This document shows positions 36,290 through 45,343 of a stretch of 64,000 bases of DNA, in pieces (the stretch's first letter is position 1; every line of letters starts with the position of its first letter). This DNA is from Bradyrhizobium guangzhouense (GTDB lineage: Bacteria; Pseudomonadota; Alphaproteobacteria; Rhizobiales; Xanthobacteraceae), in contig NZ_CP030054.1 in assembly GCF_004114955.1 (NCBI RefSeq), forward strand, positions 682,001 through 746,000, in the 5' to 3' direction. The position numbers and the translations under genes were made by a program. The notes below the pieces were generated by a model. That model did no database searches. It was not told the origin of the DNA and was given only the letters and a program-made list of their open reading frames with translations.

Positions 36290-37220
36290 CATTGCACTCC
36301 TTGAACGAAGTCGGTCGCGTCCGTAGTGATGCACGCGGCCGGCTGATCGTCGACGTTGGAAATCAGTGCATTGAACGTCATGCGTCGAAAAAGTTCTTTC
36401 GCATCCTTTCCCGGCTCCTCCGTGACCCGGCGCATCTCTTCCGCCATCAACACATAGGACCAGCGATCGCGCATCTCGACGGCTTCATCAGCTCGCAAAC
36501 CGGTTAGCCCGCTGATCATCCGCGAACGCAAATATCCCTTGCCCGTCTACGTGCGATCAAAGCGCTTGACGAGAAGAACGTCCTTCGCTGCAAACCTTGG
36601 CCAACTCGAGCATCGCGCGTTCGACGCGAGTGTTGTTCCAGCGGTCGTCCGGACGATTGAACTTTGCGATCCAGAATCCGTGGTCATCTTCGACGACAGC
36701 TTTCGGACGGGCTCCGCCCATGGAGGTGCCGAGCAGCATCCAGTCTCGAACCTGGGCGCCTTCCTCGGTTTTACATCTTCCTAGAGCATCAAGGCTTCGG
36801 CGATTTCCTGAAGCTTTGCAAGTTCGAGCGTCTTGTTGAATTTGCGACGTGGTGCCGGAGGTTGTTGACCAAGTCCAAACCAAGCGCCCCTACGCCGTCG
36901 TCGGCTGAATTCAGCAGATAGTCGAGTTCGCCAAGCTGGGGAACCCCGGCATGCTTCTCGATGACGCGGCGACCCCAATAGTCCGAGCTTGCATCGCGTA
37001 ACGCGCCAAAGACCGCCATTCAGTCGGCCTGTTTCGTAAGTCTCATCCGATAATTCAAGCTCGATAGGATCAATCGCGACCGCATCTCCGTTTGAGAGGT
37101 ACAACTTGCCGTAGACGAAGCGAGCCAATGCATTGCCACGGCGATCCTTAGCGAGCTAGAATCGGGCCGGCGGTTATCGGTTCGGTCTGACACGGCAGCG
37201 TGATGTAGACGAAGCATTCG
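36290..37220 (-). pseudogene. hipA kinase pseudogene, truncated at the catalytic motif
   Basis: Read on the minus strand, HipA segments appear in shifting frames. They are an N-terminal part (FVYGKLYLSNGDAVAIDPIE, then TYETGRLNG), GALRDASSDYWGRRVIEKHAG, QPPAPRRKFNKTLELAKLQ, LLGTSMGGARPKAVVEDDHG and RDRWSYVLMAEEMRRVT. The sequence ends in NALISNVDDQPA, exactly where the kinase catalytic motif DDHxRNH should be. At least four frame changes break the gene and the remaining C-terminal third is missing. The product would have been a serine kinase toxin that phosphorylates glutamyl-tRNA synthetase or a similar target. Confidence 0.85.
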
Positions 37221-37228
37221 GTGTTGCT

Positions 37229-37570
37229 TTAGAAGTCATTGTCGAGCCCTCCGGACTTGCGCGCCCGCTTGCGTTCCCGCGTCGCTTGCAGAGCAATCCC
37301 TTCCCTGTCCTTTGAGGGGTCAGCGAGTTCTTCGAGGGGCTGGAGCATATCGTAGAGCCACAGCAGCCCGGCATACACCACGATACCCGTCGATGCTTTG
37401 CCCTTTTCGGCGTCCATAACAGCGCGCACGCCCGTTCCAATTCTGCTGGCTGCGTCCTGCATGGTCATGTTGCGGCGGATGCGTGCAGTACGCAGATCCG
37501 CTCCCAATTGCGTGAGCGTCCGTGACACCGGGTAAGGGGGCGCCTTTTGAAGTTTGTTGGTTGCTACCAT
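37229..37570 (-). CDS. HipB-like XRE antitoxin (partner of the broken hipA)
   Basis: A helix-turn-helix protein of 113 residues starting at the ATG at 37570 (MVATNKLQKAPPYPVSRTL). The XRE domain is visible in LGADLRTARIRRNMTMQDAASRIG and AVMDAEKGKASTG. The frame stays open 23 codons further upstream, but that part overlaps the operators. It directly precedes the hipA pseudogene on the same strand and so is the antitoxin of a now toxin-less module. It probably still binds the three palindromes upstream. Confidence 0.75.
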   Translation of the reverse strand: MVATNKLQKAPPYPVSRTLTQLGADLRTARIRRNMTMQDAASRIGTGVRAVMDAEKGKASTGIVVYAGLLWLYDMLQPLEELADPSKDREGIALQATRERKRARKSGGLDNDF

Positions 37571-37598
37571 GCTCTTGAAGGCCATTAAGCAGATTATT

Positions 37599-37688
37599 AT
37601 GCTCTTAAGAGCATACAGCAATTTCCTGCAGTTTGCCATATTTTGCTTTTAAGAGCGCTTTATGTGCGATAATTTGCTCTCAAGAGCA
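37599..37688 (-). promoter_or_regulatory. Three palindromic operators of the GCTCTTAAGAGC type
   Basis: Three palindromes precede the second hipB: ATGCTCTTAAGAGCAT at 37599-37614 (perfect, 16 bases), TGCTTTTAAGAGCG at 37644-37657 and TGCTCTCAAGAGCA at 37675-37688. Centre spacings are 44 and 31 bases, close to whole helical turns. A fourth weak half-site, GCTCTTGAAG, lies at 37571. Multiple same-sequence operators are characteristic of cooperative HipB repression. Confidence 0.8.
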
Positions 37689-37876
37689 CTTATTCCATTT
37701 TCTAGTGCCGTAAATATATCAACGGGATATGTAACCAAAATATGCAGCTATTAGTTGTGAAAGTTCCTATGATAATCTATTTGGGAAGCTCTTTGACTCG
37801 TCAGGGGCAGCCATTTGGGACCAGCACCGAGGGTGCCGCCAGTCACGACTAACCAGGCGGGTCGGAATCCAGAAAC

Positions 37877-38515
37877 ATGTCTGGAGCCAACAACGAACAG
37901 CTTCGTCCGCCGCCGAGCTGGGACAAATTCGAGGAAATCTGCGCGGATCATTTTTCGCGCATCTGCAAGGACAACCAACACGACCGTGCCGGGCAAGGCA
38001 ACTCGGCGTCGATGACTACGGCAAGGATAGCGGAGCTGATGCGAGATGAAGCGTGAGTTGACCTCCGAGATCGTCACGCGCGTTGTCAAGGAGGTGCGAA
38101 GCACTAATGTTGTTGCTGGTCCCAGCCCTGCGCAGGCACCGACCGGTCGGTCTGATCCACTGGACAACGGCTGACGGAAGCGCTCGAGCGCGACTACGCT
38201 GCGCGTTGCGAACCCCTTCTCCAGCAATCGGTCTTTCCCGAACTCCACAAACGAGACGAGCTCCCGCCGCTCCTTCCGATTTGCTGGAAACGAAAGGCAG
38301 GCCGCGTACGCTTCTCCCGGCACAGACGCTCGCGTCCGTGAATCAGTCGCAGAGATCCAGGCTTCGCCATCGTCTCCGGATCTCTCGCGAAATACGGCCT
38401 TGCTGACTTTGTCGCGTGACAGATTGGCCCTCCCAGGCTTGTCACCGTACGCATCAAGACTCTGGAGAAGAGGCTGCTTAGATGGGCACGGAACGGGAGG
38501 AACTCTTCTCACACG
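37877..38515 (+). pseudogene. Decayed gene with restriction-endonuclease-like N-terminus
   Basis: From the ATG at 37877 the frame reads MSGANNEQLRPPPSWDKFEEICADHFSR (given in part). This resembles the start of large proteins with an Mrr-like nuclease domain, normally followed by a GVDVYG-type motif; QLGVDDYGKDSG can be seen in another frame near 38003. Further pieces that read coherently are LTSEIVTRVVKEV, LTEALERDYAARCEPLLQQS and VFPELHKRDELP, then a last frame ending about 38515. Frames change at least four times. A defence-type origin is suggested by the first segment, but the identity is uncertain. Confidence 0.5.
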
Positions 38516-38668
38516 ATGATCAAGAAGGGGGCGTCGGGCACGCCGCCGCCGCAGCAGGCAGCCGCGGGCGGAGGACTAATGCTCCCTTAAAGCTGGATTG
38601 CCCAAACGGTAATTCGGCTGTCACCCCATAGTCGCTAATCCTACCAAATCCTGAATTTGGAGGAGCGG

Positions 38669-40732
38669 ATGCGTTTAGGCGCCGATATTGGGGGAACTTT
38701 CACAGATATCGTCCTGGTCGACGATGAGACCGGTTTATTTCGGCTCGGTAAGGTCCTGACAACTCCAGATCAGCCTGACAATGGCGTAATCAATGGAATT
38801 AAGCAGGTCATCAACGGTGATGCAGGCCAAGTTTCGCATGTTGTGCATGGGACGACGCTTTTCACCAACGCGCTGATCGAGAGAAAGGGGGCGCTGACCG
38901 CTCTCGTCACGACCCGCGGATTCCGCGATGCCGTCGAAATTGCGCGCGAGCACCGCTACGACATGTACGACCTTCGGCTGCGTCGTCCCGCCCCGATTGC
39001 CCGGCGGCGTCACCGGTTTGAGATTGCCGAGCGAATTCTGTCGGATGGAACAATCCGCCAGGCCCCCAACGAAGACGACGTCGCGCGCATCGCCGAGGAG
39101 ATGCGCAGAATAGGCATCGAAGCGGTTGCCGTCAGTCTCATCAACGCCTACGTTTGTCCGGATCACGAGCGCATCGTTGGCCGCATCCTACGGGAAAAGC
39201 TCCCCGGCGTTGCGATAACTCTCTCCAGCGACATCTCCCCGGAAATCAGGGAATTCGAGCGTTCGACGACGGCGCTCTGCAATGTCTATGTCAAGAGCAT
39301 CGCCGAGAAATATCTGACGCGGCTCGAAGCGCGTACGCGCGACGAGCTCAGCGATGCAGCCGGTCTTTATGTGATGCAATCGAATGGCGGTCTGCTCACC
39401 GCCAGCCAAGCCATCGAAGCGCCGATCCGTCTTGTTGAGTCGGGACCTGCGGCCGGCGCGTTGGCTGCGGCACATTATGCCAAGTCACTCGGACTTTCAG
39501 ACGTGCTCTCTTTTGACATGGGCGGCACCACCGCCAAGGCCTGCCTCATCGTCGATGGCGAGCCTCTGCTGGCCCCGGAATTCGAGGTCGATCGGCAATA
39601 TCAGTTCAAGAAAGGCAGCGGTCTCCCAGTCAAGGTGCCCGTCATCGAAATGATCGAGATCGGCACGGGCGGCGGTTCGATCGCGCAGATCGATGCACTC
39701 GGCCGCCTCAAGGTCGGGCCGCATAGCGCCGGATCCGTGCCAGGACCTGCCTGCTACGGGGCGGGCGGGGAACGACCAACGGTCACTGATGCCGATCTGC
39801 TGCTCGGTTACCTCAATGCAGGCTTCTTCCTCGGCGGAGATATGAAGCTCGACAAGACCGCCGCAGAACGTGCCATTAACGAACAAGTCGGGGCCTCGCT
39901 TGATCTCGACACGATAGCCGCAGCCTGGGGAATCCATCAACTGGCAAACGAAGCAATGGCTTCTGCTGCACGCATCCACGCCATCGAGCGGGGGCGCACC
40001 ATTTCCCAGTTTCCGATGTTTGCGTTTGGTGGCGCGGGGCCGGTTCACGCCTACGGCGTCGCGCGCGTCCTGAAGTTGCCGAAGATCATCTATCCGTTCG
40101 GTGCGGGCGTCATGTCGGCCGTCGGCTTCCTCACCGCGCCACTGGCATTTGACTTTGTGCGATCAAGCCCGGCACGGCTGGAACAACTGGATTGGGGCGC
40201 AGTCAATCGGTCTCTCAAAGAAATGGAGGAGGAGGGGCGAAGCCGTCTTGCTCATTCAATGGGTGATCGAGAGGTCTCGTTCCGTCGCTGGGCCGATATG
40301 CGCTACCGCAAGCAAGGCTTTGACATCCGTGTGCCGATTCCCTCCGGTAAACTTGGGCCAGACAGCATCGCGGAAATCACCGCTTCGTTCGAGCGGGTCT
40401 ACACCGAACTCTACGGACATACCGTACCCAACACGCCAATCGACGTGATGTCATGGCGAGTGGTCGCATCGGGGCCCAAGCCTGACTTCAAGCTACCGGT
40501 CAATACGTCGAAGTCCGACGGTCCACTCAAGGGCTCCAGAAAGATCTACGTCCCTGACGCAGGACTCATCGACGTGCCGGTCTACGACCGTTATCGCCTT
40601 GGAGCCGGTGATCGCCTGCAGGGGCCAGCCATCATCGAAGAACGTGAATCGACCGTTGTTATCAACGGACCCGGCGAAATTAGCGTCGATCAGAACCGTA
40701 ATCTCATTGTCGATCTCGAGGTGGCCCGATGA
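38669..40732 (+). CDS. Hydantoinase/oxoprolinase subunit A (HyuA family)
   Basis: A 687-residue subunit of an ATP-dependent hydantoinase or 5-oxoprolinase-type enzyme. The N-terminal actin-like domain begins MRLGADIGGTFTDIVLVDDE and includes HGTTLFTNALIERKGA, and the central catalytic domain has DMGGTTAKACLI and GTGGGSIAQID. These are the phosphate-binding loops of the family. The ATG at 38669 is preceded by TTTGGAGGAG. It overlaps the B subunit by four bases. The substrate may be a hydantoin, N-methylhydantoin, oxoproline or acetophenone-like ketone; the neighbours do not settle it. Confidence 0.9.
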   Translation: MRLGADIGGTFTDIVLVDDETGLFRLGKVLTTPDQPDNGVINGIKQVINGDAGQVSHVVHGTTLFTNALIERKGALTALVTTRGFRDAVEIAREHRYDMYDLRLRRPAPIARRRHRFEIAERILSDGTIRQAPNEDDVARIAEEMRRIGIEAVAVSLINAYVCPDHERIVGRILREKLPGVAITLSSDISPEIREFERSTTALCNVYVKSIAEKYLTRLEARTRDELSDAAGLYVMQSNGGLLTASQAIEAPIRLVESGPAAGALAAAHYAKSLGLSDVLSFDMGGTTAKACLIVDGEPLLAPEFEVDRQYQFKKGSGLPVKVPVIEMIEIGTGGGSIAQIDALGRLKVGPHSAGSVPGPACYGAGGERPTVTDADLLLGYLNAGFFLGGDMKLDKTAAERAINEQVGASLDLDTIAAAWGIHQLANEAMASAARIHAIERGRTISQFPMFAFGGAGPVHAYGVARVLKLPKIIYPFGAGVMSAVGFLTAPLAFDFVRSSPARLEQLDWGAVNRSLKEMEEEGRSRLAHSMGDREVSFRRWADMRYRKQGFDIRVPIPSGKLGPDSIAEITASFERVYTELYGHTVPNTPIDVMSWRVVASGPKPDFKLPVNTSKSDGPLKGSRKIYVPDAGLIDVPVYDRYRLGAGDRLQGPAIIEERESTVVINGPGEISVDQNRNLIVDLEVAR

Positions 40733-42390
40733 GCGCCAAGGAACTGGACCCCATTACGCTCGATATCATGTGGGGGCGGCTCATTGCCGCCGTGAACGAG
40801 CAGGCCGCGGCCCTGATGCGTTCGTCCTTTACGTCCATCGTCCGGGACGCCGAAGACCTTTCTGCGTGCGTGTTCGATCGCCGCGGCCGGATGGTGGCCC
40901 AATCGGTCACGGGCTCGCCGGGGCACATCAATTCCATGGCGACAGGAATGGAACACATCTTGAAGACGTTTCCGCTGGATACGCTCCAGCCCGGGGACGT
41001 CATCATCACGAATGATCCTTGGATTACGGTCTCTCAGCTTCACGACATCACGATTGCAACGCCCGTATTCCACAATGGGCGAGTCGTTGCGCTTTTTGCA
41101 AACTGCTGTCACGCGCTCGATATCGGCGGCAGGGGGCTGTCGTGTGATGCCCGCTCCGTCTATGAGGAGGGTCTCTTCATCCCGATCATGAAGTTGCATT
41201 CGAAAGGAGAACCCGTCGAAGCCGTTTATCGGCTGATCGCGGCCAACGTGCGGACCCCCGATGAAGTGATTGGCGATATTCATGCACAGATCACCGCGAA
41301 CGAAGTCGGAGCAAAGCAGCTCAAGTCTTTCCTCGAAGAGTTCGATCTTGCGGATATCGAAGGGGTGGCAGACGCCATCGTCGCGCGCACCGAAAGGGCG
41401 ATGAGAGCCGCCATTACGGCTCTGCCCAACGGATCGCATCCGTTCAAGATCACCATTGACGGGTTCGACAAGCCGATCGAGATTCAGGCCAAGGTCACTA
41501 TCAAGGACGATGAGGTCATCGTCGACTATGAAGGGTCTTCCTCAACGGTTGATCTCGGTATCAACGTCGGTTTCAATTATACCGTTGCTTACACCACCTA
41601 TGGCGTGAAGTGCGCAATTGCGCCAGACGTGCCCAATAACGCCGGTTCGTTCACGCCGATACGCACGATCGCCGCCGTCGGGTCAATCCTCAACGCTCAG
41701 CATCCTGCTGCCGTCGCTGGCCGTCATACGGTCGGTCACTTCCTCCCTTCAGCCATCATGGGCGCGTTGTCAGGTATCCTGCCGGATAAGGTGATGGCAC
41801 CCGGCGCCGACAGTCTCTGGAATACGCATATCAGCGGCTTCGATAAGCGCGACAATCAGTTCTTCTCGTACACTTGGTTCTCTACCGGCGGAACTGGCGC
41901 CCTCAAGGGACTCGATGGCCTCTCGGCCACCTCCTATCCAAGCGGTGTCGCCGGTGTGCCCGTGGAAATCATCGAAGCTTTGACGCCTCTGGTCGTACGG
42001 CAAAGAGCGCTTCGACCTGACTCCGGCGGAGCCGGCGAACATCGTGGTGGCTTGGGCCAGACAATGGAAGTCGAGGTTCTGACCGAGAAGCCCTATCTCT
42101 TCTCAGGCATGTACGATCGATGTCACTATCCAGCACCAGGTTTGTACGATGGCAAATCCGGCGCGACCGGTTCGATCGCCAGTTCGAATGGCGAGGAGGT
42201 CCGCCCCAAGCTGAGCCGCATGTTGCCGCCAGATACGGTTTTAACGCTCTCGCTACCCGGCGGCGGCGGATTCGGTGACGTTAAACGTCGGGACCGGGAG
42301 GCGATCCTCAACGACGTGCTGGACGGTTACGTAACGCCGGAGGCGGCGAAACGTGACTACGGCTTTGAATACACTCCTCCTCACAAGTAG
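40729..42390 (+). CDS. Hydantoinase/oxoprolinase subunit B (HyuB family)
   Basis: The 553-residue partner of the preceding A subunit. The family signatures are LDIMWGRLIAAVNEQAAALMRSSF (in part), VRDAEDLSACVFDRRGRMV, GDVIITNDPW and HLHDI-like QLHDITI, and the C-terminal GGGGFGDVKRRD. The two subunits form the ATP-dependent ring-opening enzyme. A small dimeric-barrel-like gene follows 14 bases after its stop. Confidence 0.9.
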   Translation: MSAKELDPITLDIMWGRLIAAVNEQAAALMRSSFTSIVRDAEDLSACVFDRRGRMVAQSVTGSPGHINSMATGMEHILKTFPLDTLQPGDVIITNDPWITVSQLHDITIATPVFHNGRVVALFANCCHALDIGGRGLSCDARSVYEEGLFIPIMKLHSKGEPVEAVYRLIAANVRTPDEVIGDIHAQITANEVGAKQLKSFLEEFDLADIEGVADAIVARTERAMRAAITALPNGSHPFKITIDGFDKPIEIQAKVTIKDDEVIVDYEGSSSTVDLGINVGFNYTVAYTTYGVKCAIAPDVPNNAGSFTPIRTIAAVGSILNAQHPAAVAGRHTVGHFLPSAIMGALSGILPDKVMAPGADSLWNTHISGFDKRDNQFFSYTWFSTGGTGALKGLDGLSATSYPSGVAGVPVEIIEALTPLVVRQRALRPDSGGAGEHRGGLGQTMEVEVLTEKPYLFSGMYDRCHYPAPGLYDGKSGATGSIASSNGEEVRPKLSRMLPPDTVLTLSLPGGGGFGDVKRRDREAILNDVLDGYVTPEAAKRDYGFEYTPPHK

Positions 42391-42404
42391 CAACGGAGCG
42401 CTTG

Positions 42405-42764
42405 ATGCCGATCCAATCCCGCTTTGTCCTGATTGCTTCAATGGACGTCGATCCTGCGCACGAAGATCTCTTCAACGAGGTGTACGATGGGGAACATGTC
42501 CCGCATCTCCTGAAAGTGCCAGGGGTTCACAGCGTTACGCGCGTCAAAGGAGTTCCCTTCGCGTTCGCCATTGCCAACGGCATCAAGGATATGCCGGCGC
42601 CCAAGCCGATCTATACGGCCATTTATGAGATTGACCATCCGGACGTCTTGAAGAGCGCCGAATGGGCAAAGGCAGTCGAGGCGGGCAGATGGGCAAGCGA
42701 AGTGAGGCCGCATACCCGCAATAGGCACCACGCTGTCTATCAGAGGCAATCCACTAGCCCATAG
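42405..42764 (+). CDS. Small dimeric alpha/beta-barrel-like protein (EthD type)
   Basis: A 119-residue protein with the pattern of EthD/DUF4286-type ferredoxin-fold barrels: VLIASMDVDPAHEDLFNEVYDGEHVPHLLKVPGVHSVTRV, given here in outline as strand, helix, strand. The region YDGEHVPHLL is the typical helix. An ATG at 42405 follows a TTG by one codon. It lies in the hydantoinase operon, so it may isomerise or trap a product. No catalytic assignment is possible from sequence alone. Confidence 0.6.
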   Translation: MPIQSRFVLIASMDVDPAHEDLFNEVYDGEHVPHLLKVPGVHSVTRVKGVPFAFAIANGIKDMPAPKPIYTAIYEIDHPDVLKSAEWAKAVEAGRWASEVRPHTRNRHHAVYQRQSTSP

Positions 42765-42847
42765 AGCACAATCACCAATCAAACGTCGTGACGCTTGCCG
42801 GGGCGCCAACGACGGGCAGATCAAATGATAACGCGCAGGAGATAGGG

Positions 42848-44173
42848 ATGACGACAAGCGCAGAGACGACATTGACGCCGCAGCTCGACACTGTCGGCCC
42901 AAGCACGGCAGGAAAGATGACGCGGCTTGCACTCGCCAGCATGGTGGGTACCTCGCTGGAATGGTACGAGTTCGTAATCTACAATTCCATGGCAGCTCTG
43001 ATCTTCAATAAGCTCTTTTTCCCGTCATTTGATCCGATTGTCGGTACAATTCTTGCGTTTTCGACTTATGCCGTAGGTTACATCTCGCGTCCCATCGGCG
43101 GAATTATCTTCGGTCGCCTCGGAGATAAGGTCGGGCGTCGTGCCGTCCTCGTCTATACGCTCGCTTTGATGGGCATTTCTACCCTGGCGATGGGCTTGCT
43201 GCCTACGTACGGGAGCATCGGAATCGCCGCGCCCCTGCTGCTCGTTAGTCTCAGGACCATTCAGGGCATCGCGCTCGGTGGCGAGTGGGCTGGCGCCATC
43301 CTTCTTTCCGTGGAGCATGGCAAGCCACAAAATCGCGGGCTCAATGCGTCGTGGACGCAAGTCGGCCCCTCTGCCGGTACTCTTCTCGCCGCAGGGGCCA
43401 TCGCCGTCACGACGACGCTGCTGAATGAGGCCGATTTCCTGTCCTGGGGCTGGCGCCTTCCGTTTCTGGCCAGCACCGTGCTGGTGTTCTTCGGATTCTG
43501 GATCCGCTGGAGCGTTGAGGAAACACCCCACTTCCATCAGCTGCAGGCCGGCCATGCGACGACCAAGGCGCCGGTTGCCGAGGTCCTGAGGGACCATTGG
43601 CGCAACCTGTTAGTGGCCGGTAGCGTTCGAATCGGTTCGGACGTGGTGTATGGACTGCTTGCCGTATTCACCTTGACGTATGTCACTCAGAAGCTGGGTT
43701 TGAGCCGCACATTGGCCCTGACCGCTGTTCTGATCGGCGCCGGCGTGCATGCCATATCCGTTCCCCTGCTTGCGGCGCTCTCTGACCGGATTGGTCGACG
43801 CACTGTCTATGGGCTCGGTGCTCTGGCATCTATCATCGGCAGCTTCCTCCTGTTCGGCTTGTTCGATACAAAATCACCAGCCATCATCATTGCCGCAGTT
43901 TCAGTCGGCATGGTGTTTCAAGCCGCGATGTTTGGTCCGCAAGGTGCTTTCGTCACTGAGCAGTTTCCAACACGTGTGCGATACACGGGGTCCTCGCTCG
44001 CCTACACCTTCGCAGGTGTCCTCGGTGGCGGTTTTGCCCCGCTGATCTTCGCCACCTTGTTGAGAGAGTATCCCGACACGTATGCGATTCCAGCCTACGT
44101 GACCGGAGCCCTCGTCATCACGCTCATTGCTTTGTTGGCAGCAACGGAAAAAGCCGGCCGCGAGATCGATTAG
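42848..44173 (+). CDS. MFS transporter, metabolite:H+ symporter (MHS) family
   Basis: An inner-membrane carrier of 441 residues. The MHS signature ASMVGTSLEWYEFVIYNSMA starts helix 1, GRLGDKVGRRAVLVYT is the loop 2-3 motif, RTIQGIALGGEWAGA lies in helix 4, and DRIGRRTVYGLG repeats the loop motif in the C-terminal half. Relatives carry shikimate, alpha-ketoglutarate, citrate or dicarboxylates. The ATG at 42848 has CAGGAGATAGG upstream. It sits between the hydantoinase genes and RraA, so it probably imports the cluster's substrate. Confidence 0.88.
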   Translation: MTTSAETTLTPQLDTVGPSTAGKMTRLALASMVGTSLEWYEFVIYNSMAALIFNKLFFPSFDPIVGTILAFSTYAVGYISRPIGGIIFGRLGDKVGRRAVLVYTLALMGISTLAMGLLPTYGSIGIAAPLLLVSLRTIQGIALGGEWAGAILLSVEHGKPQNRGLNASWTQVGPSAGTLLAAGAIAVTTTLLNEADFLSWGWRLPFLASTVLVFFGFWIRWSVEETPHFHQLQAGHATTKAPVAEVLRDHWRNLLVAGSVRIGSDVVYGLLAVFTLTYVTQKLGLSRTLALTAVLIGAGVHAISVPLLAALSDRIGRRTVYGLGALASIIGSFLLFGLFDTKSPAIIIAAVSVGMVFQAAMFGPQGAFVTEQFPTRVRYTGSSLAYTFAGVLGGGFAPLIFATLLREYPDTYAIPAYVTGALVITLIALLAATEKAGREID

Positions 44174-44244
44174 CCACCTTGTGCGATTTGGCGCCGCACA
44201 TTTGCGATGCGGCGCCAGATCGCCGGATTGACCGGATGTGAACC

Positions 44245-44880
44245 ATGAACGTCAAAACCGCGCTTGCCAGCGTGCCAAAGCCGCCTTCCGCTCTCATTGA
44301 AGCCTTCAAAGATGCCCCCACTTCGGTCATCTCGGACAATCTCGACCGATTGGCGGGTGCTGTTGGCTTGAGGCCATTCCATCGTTCCGGACGGTTGGTC
44401 GGAACGGCTTTCACCGTGCGGACGCGTCCTGGAGACAACCTCGCAATTCACAAGGCGCTTGAACTGGTCGGCCCCGGGGATGTCATCGTCGTGGACGGAG
44501 GCGGCGACGAGACGCGGGCACTGGTGGGTGAGATCATGAAGAATATCGCAGAAGAGAGGGGAGCTGCCGGCTATGTAATCGACGGCGCCATCCGAGACGT
44601 CGCGGCCTTCAGCGGTTCGGATTTCCCCTGCTTTGCCCGCGCAGTGACCCACCGCGGCCCCTATAAAAGTGGCCCAGGCTGCATCAACGTGCCAGTGTCG
44701 ATCGGTGGGTCACCGATCGCCCCTGGCGACATCGTCGTTGGCGATGAGGATGGCGTTGTATCCTTTCCGGCCGCGATGGCAGATTCCCTGATTGAGGCTG
44801 TTCGTGCCCAGATCGCGCGCGAAGAGGAGACCATGAAGGCTATTCGCGAGGGGCGTTACGAGGGCTCTTACGGACGGTAG
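44245..44880 (+). CDS. RraA-family protein (HMG/CHA aldolase-like)
   Basis: A 211-residue member of the RraA/4-hydroxy-4-methyl-2-oxoglutarate aldolase family. The catalytic motif G-x-x-x-D-G-x-x-R-D is intact in GYVIDGAIRDV, and a conserved GDVIVVDGGGD loop and GDEDGVV near the end support the call. Class II aldolases here cleave 2-oxo-4-hydroxy acids to pyruvate; other members are oxaloacetate decarboxylases or RNase E regulators. In a catabolic operon the enzyme role is more likely. It is followed by a cupin gene at 21 bases. Confidence 0.83.
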   Translation: MNVKTALASVPKPPSALIEAFKDAPTSVISDNLDRLAGAVGLRPFHRSGRLVGTAFTVRTRPGDNLAIHKALELVGPGDVIVVDGGGDETRALVGEIMKNIAEERGAAGYVIDGAIRDVAAFSGSDFPCFARAVTHRGPYKSGPGCINVPVSIGGSPIAPGDIVVGDEDGVVSFPAAMADSLIEAVRAQIAREEETMKAIREGRYEGSYGR

Positions 44881-44901
44881 TAACCAGAACCAGAGGACGA
44901 C

Positions 44902-45276
44902 ATGACTGACCAGAAAAAGGAATTTCACAATCTTGATACACCGGATGACGGCTTGCTTCGCGAGCTGGCGCCCGGACTCACCACGCGCATCTTTTCGGGC
45001 GAACACGCGATGCTCTCGGTGGTGAGCTTCGCACCGCACGCCGAAGGCGTGCTCCATCATCATCCTGAGGAACAATGGGGCGTGCTGCTGGACGGCACTG
45101 CCATTAGGATTCAGGGAGGGGAGGAGATCCCTGTGCGCAAGGGCGACTTCTGGCGTACGCCCGGCAACGTCCCTCACACCATGCGAGCTGGTCCCGAGGG
45201 CGCCCGTGTGCTCGACATCTTCAGCCCACCCCGGCCCGAATATAAGAAGCCGGGATCCGGGTTCGGACAGACTTAG
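44902..45276 (+). CDS. Cupin-domain protein
   Basis: A 124-residue single-cupin protein. The metal site is complete: motif 1 reads HAEGVLHHHPEEQWGVLLDG, with two His residues and a Glu, and motif 2 reads GDFWRTPGNVPHTMRAG, with a third His. Small cupins of this type may be isomerases, dioxygenases or sugar-like ligand binders. It lies between RraA and an alpha/beta hydrolase, so it likely acts in the same degradation route. The precise reaction is unknown. Confidence 0.8.
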   Translation: MTDQKKEFHNLDTPDDGLLRELAPGLTTRIFSGEHAMLSVVSFAPHAEGVLHHHPEEQWGVLLDGTAIRIQGGEEIPVRKGDFWRTPGNVPHTMRAGPEGARVLDIFSPPRPEYKKPGSGFGQT

Positions 45277-45284
45277 CCAGTGGC

Positions 45285-45316
45285 CTGGCTCTTGCTGCAA
45301 AGCGAGAGCCAGCTTT
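45285..45316 (+). terminator. Hairpin after the cupin gene
   Basis: CTGGCTCTtGCT and AGCgAGAGCCAG form a 12-base stem with one mismatch around a GCAA loop, nine bases after the cupin stop, followed by CTTT. It may be a weak terminator or a processing site, as the hydrolase gene begins 28 bases later. Confidence 0.6.
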
Positions 45317-45343
45317 GCCCGTTAACGCTTCAAAGGGAAAGCC

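Noticed and set aside
37599..37688. CRISPR-like repeat array
   Set aside because: Only three short palindromes with unequal spacing (44 and 31 bases) and no unique spacers of constant length; they are operators.
37751..38512. A 253-codon minus-strand frame
   Set aside because: The plus strand here holds ordered fragments of a decayed gene; the minus frame looks like its antisense shadow.
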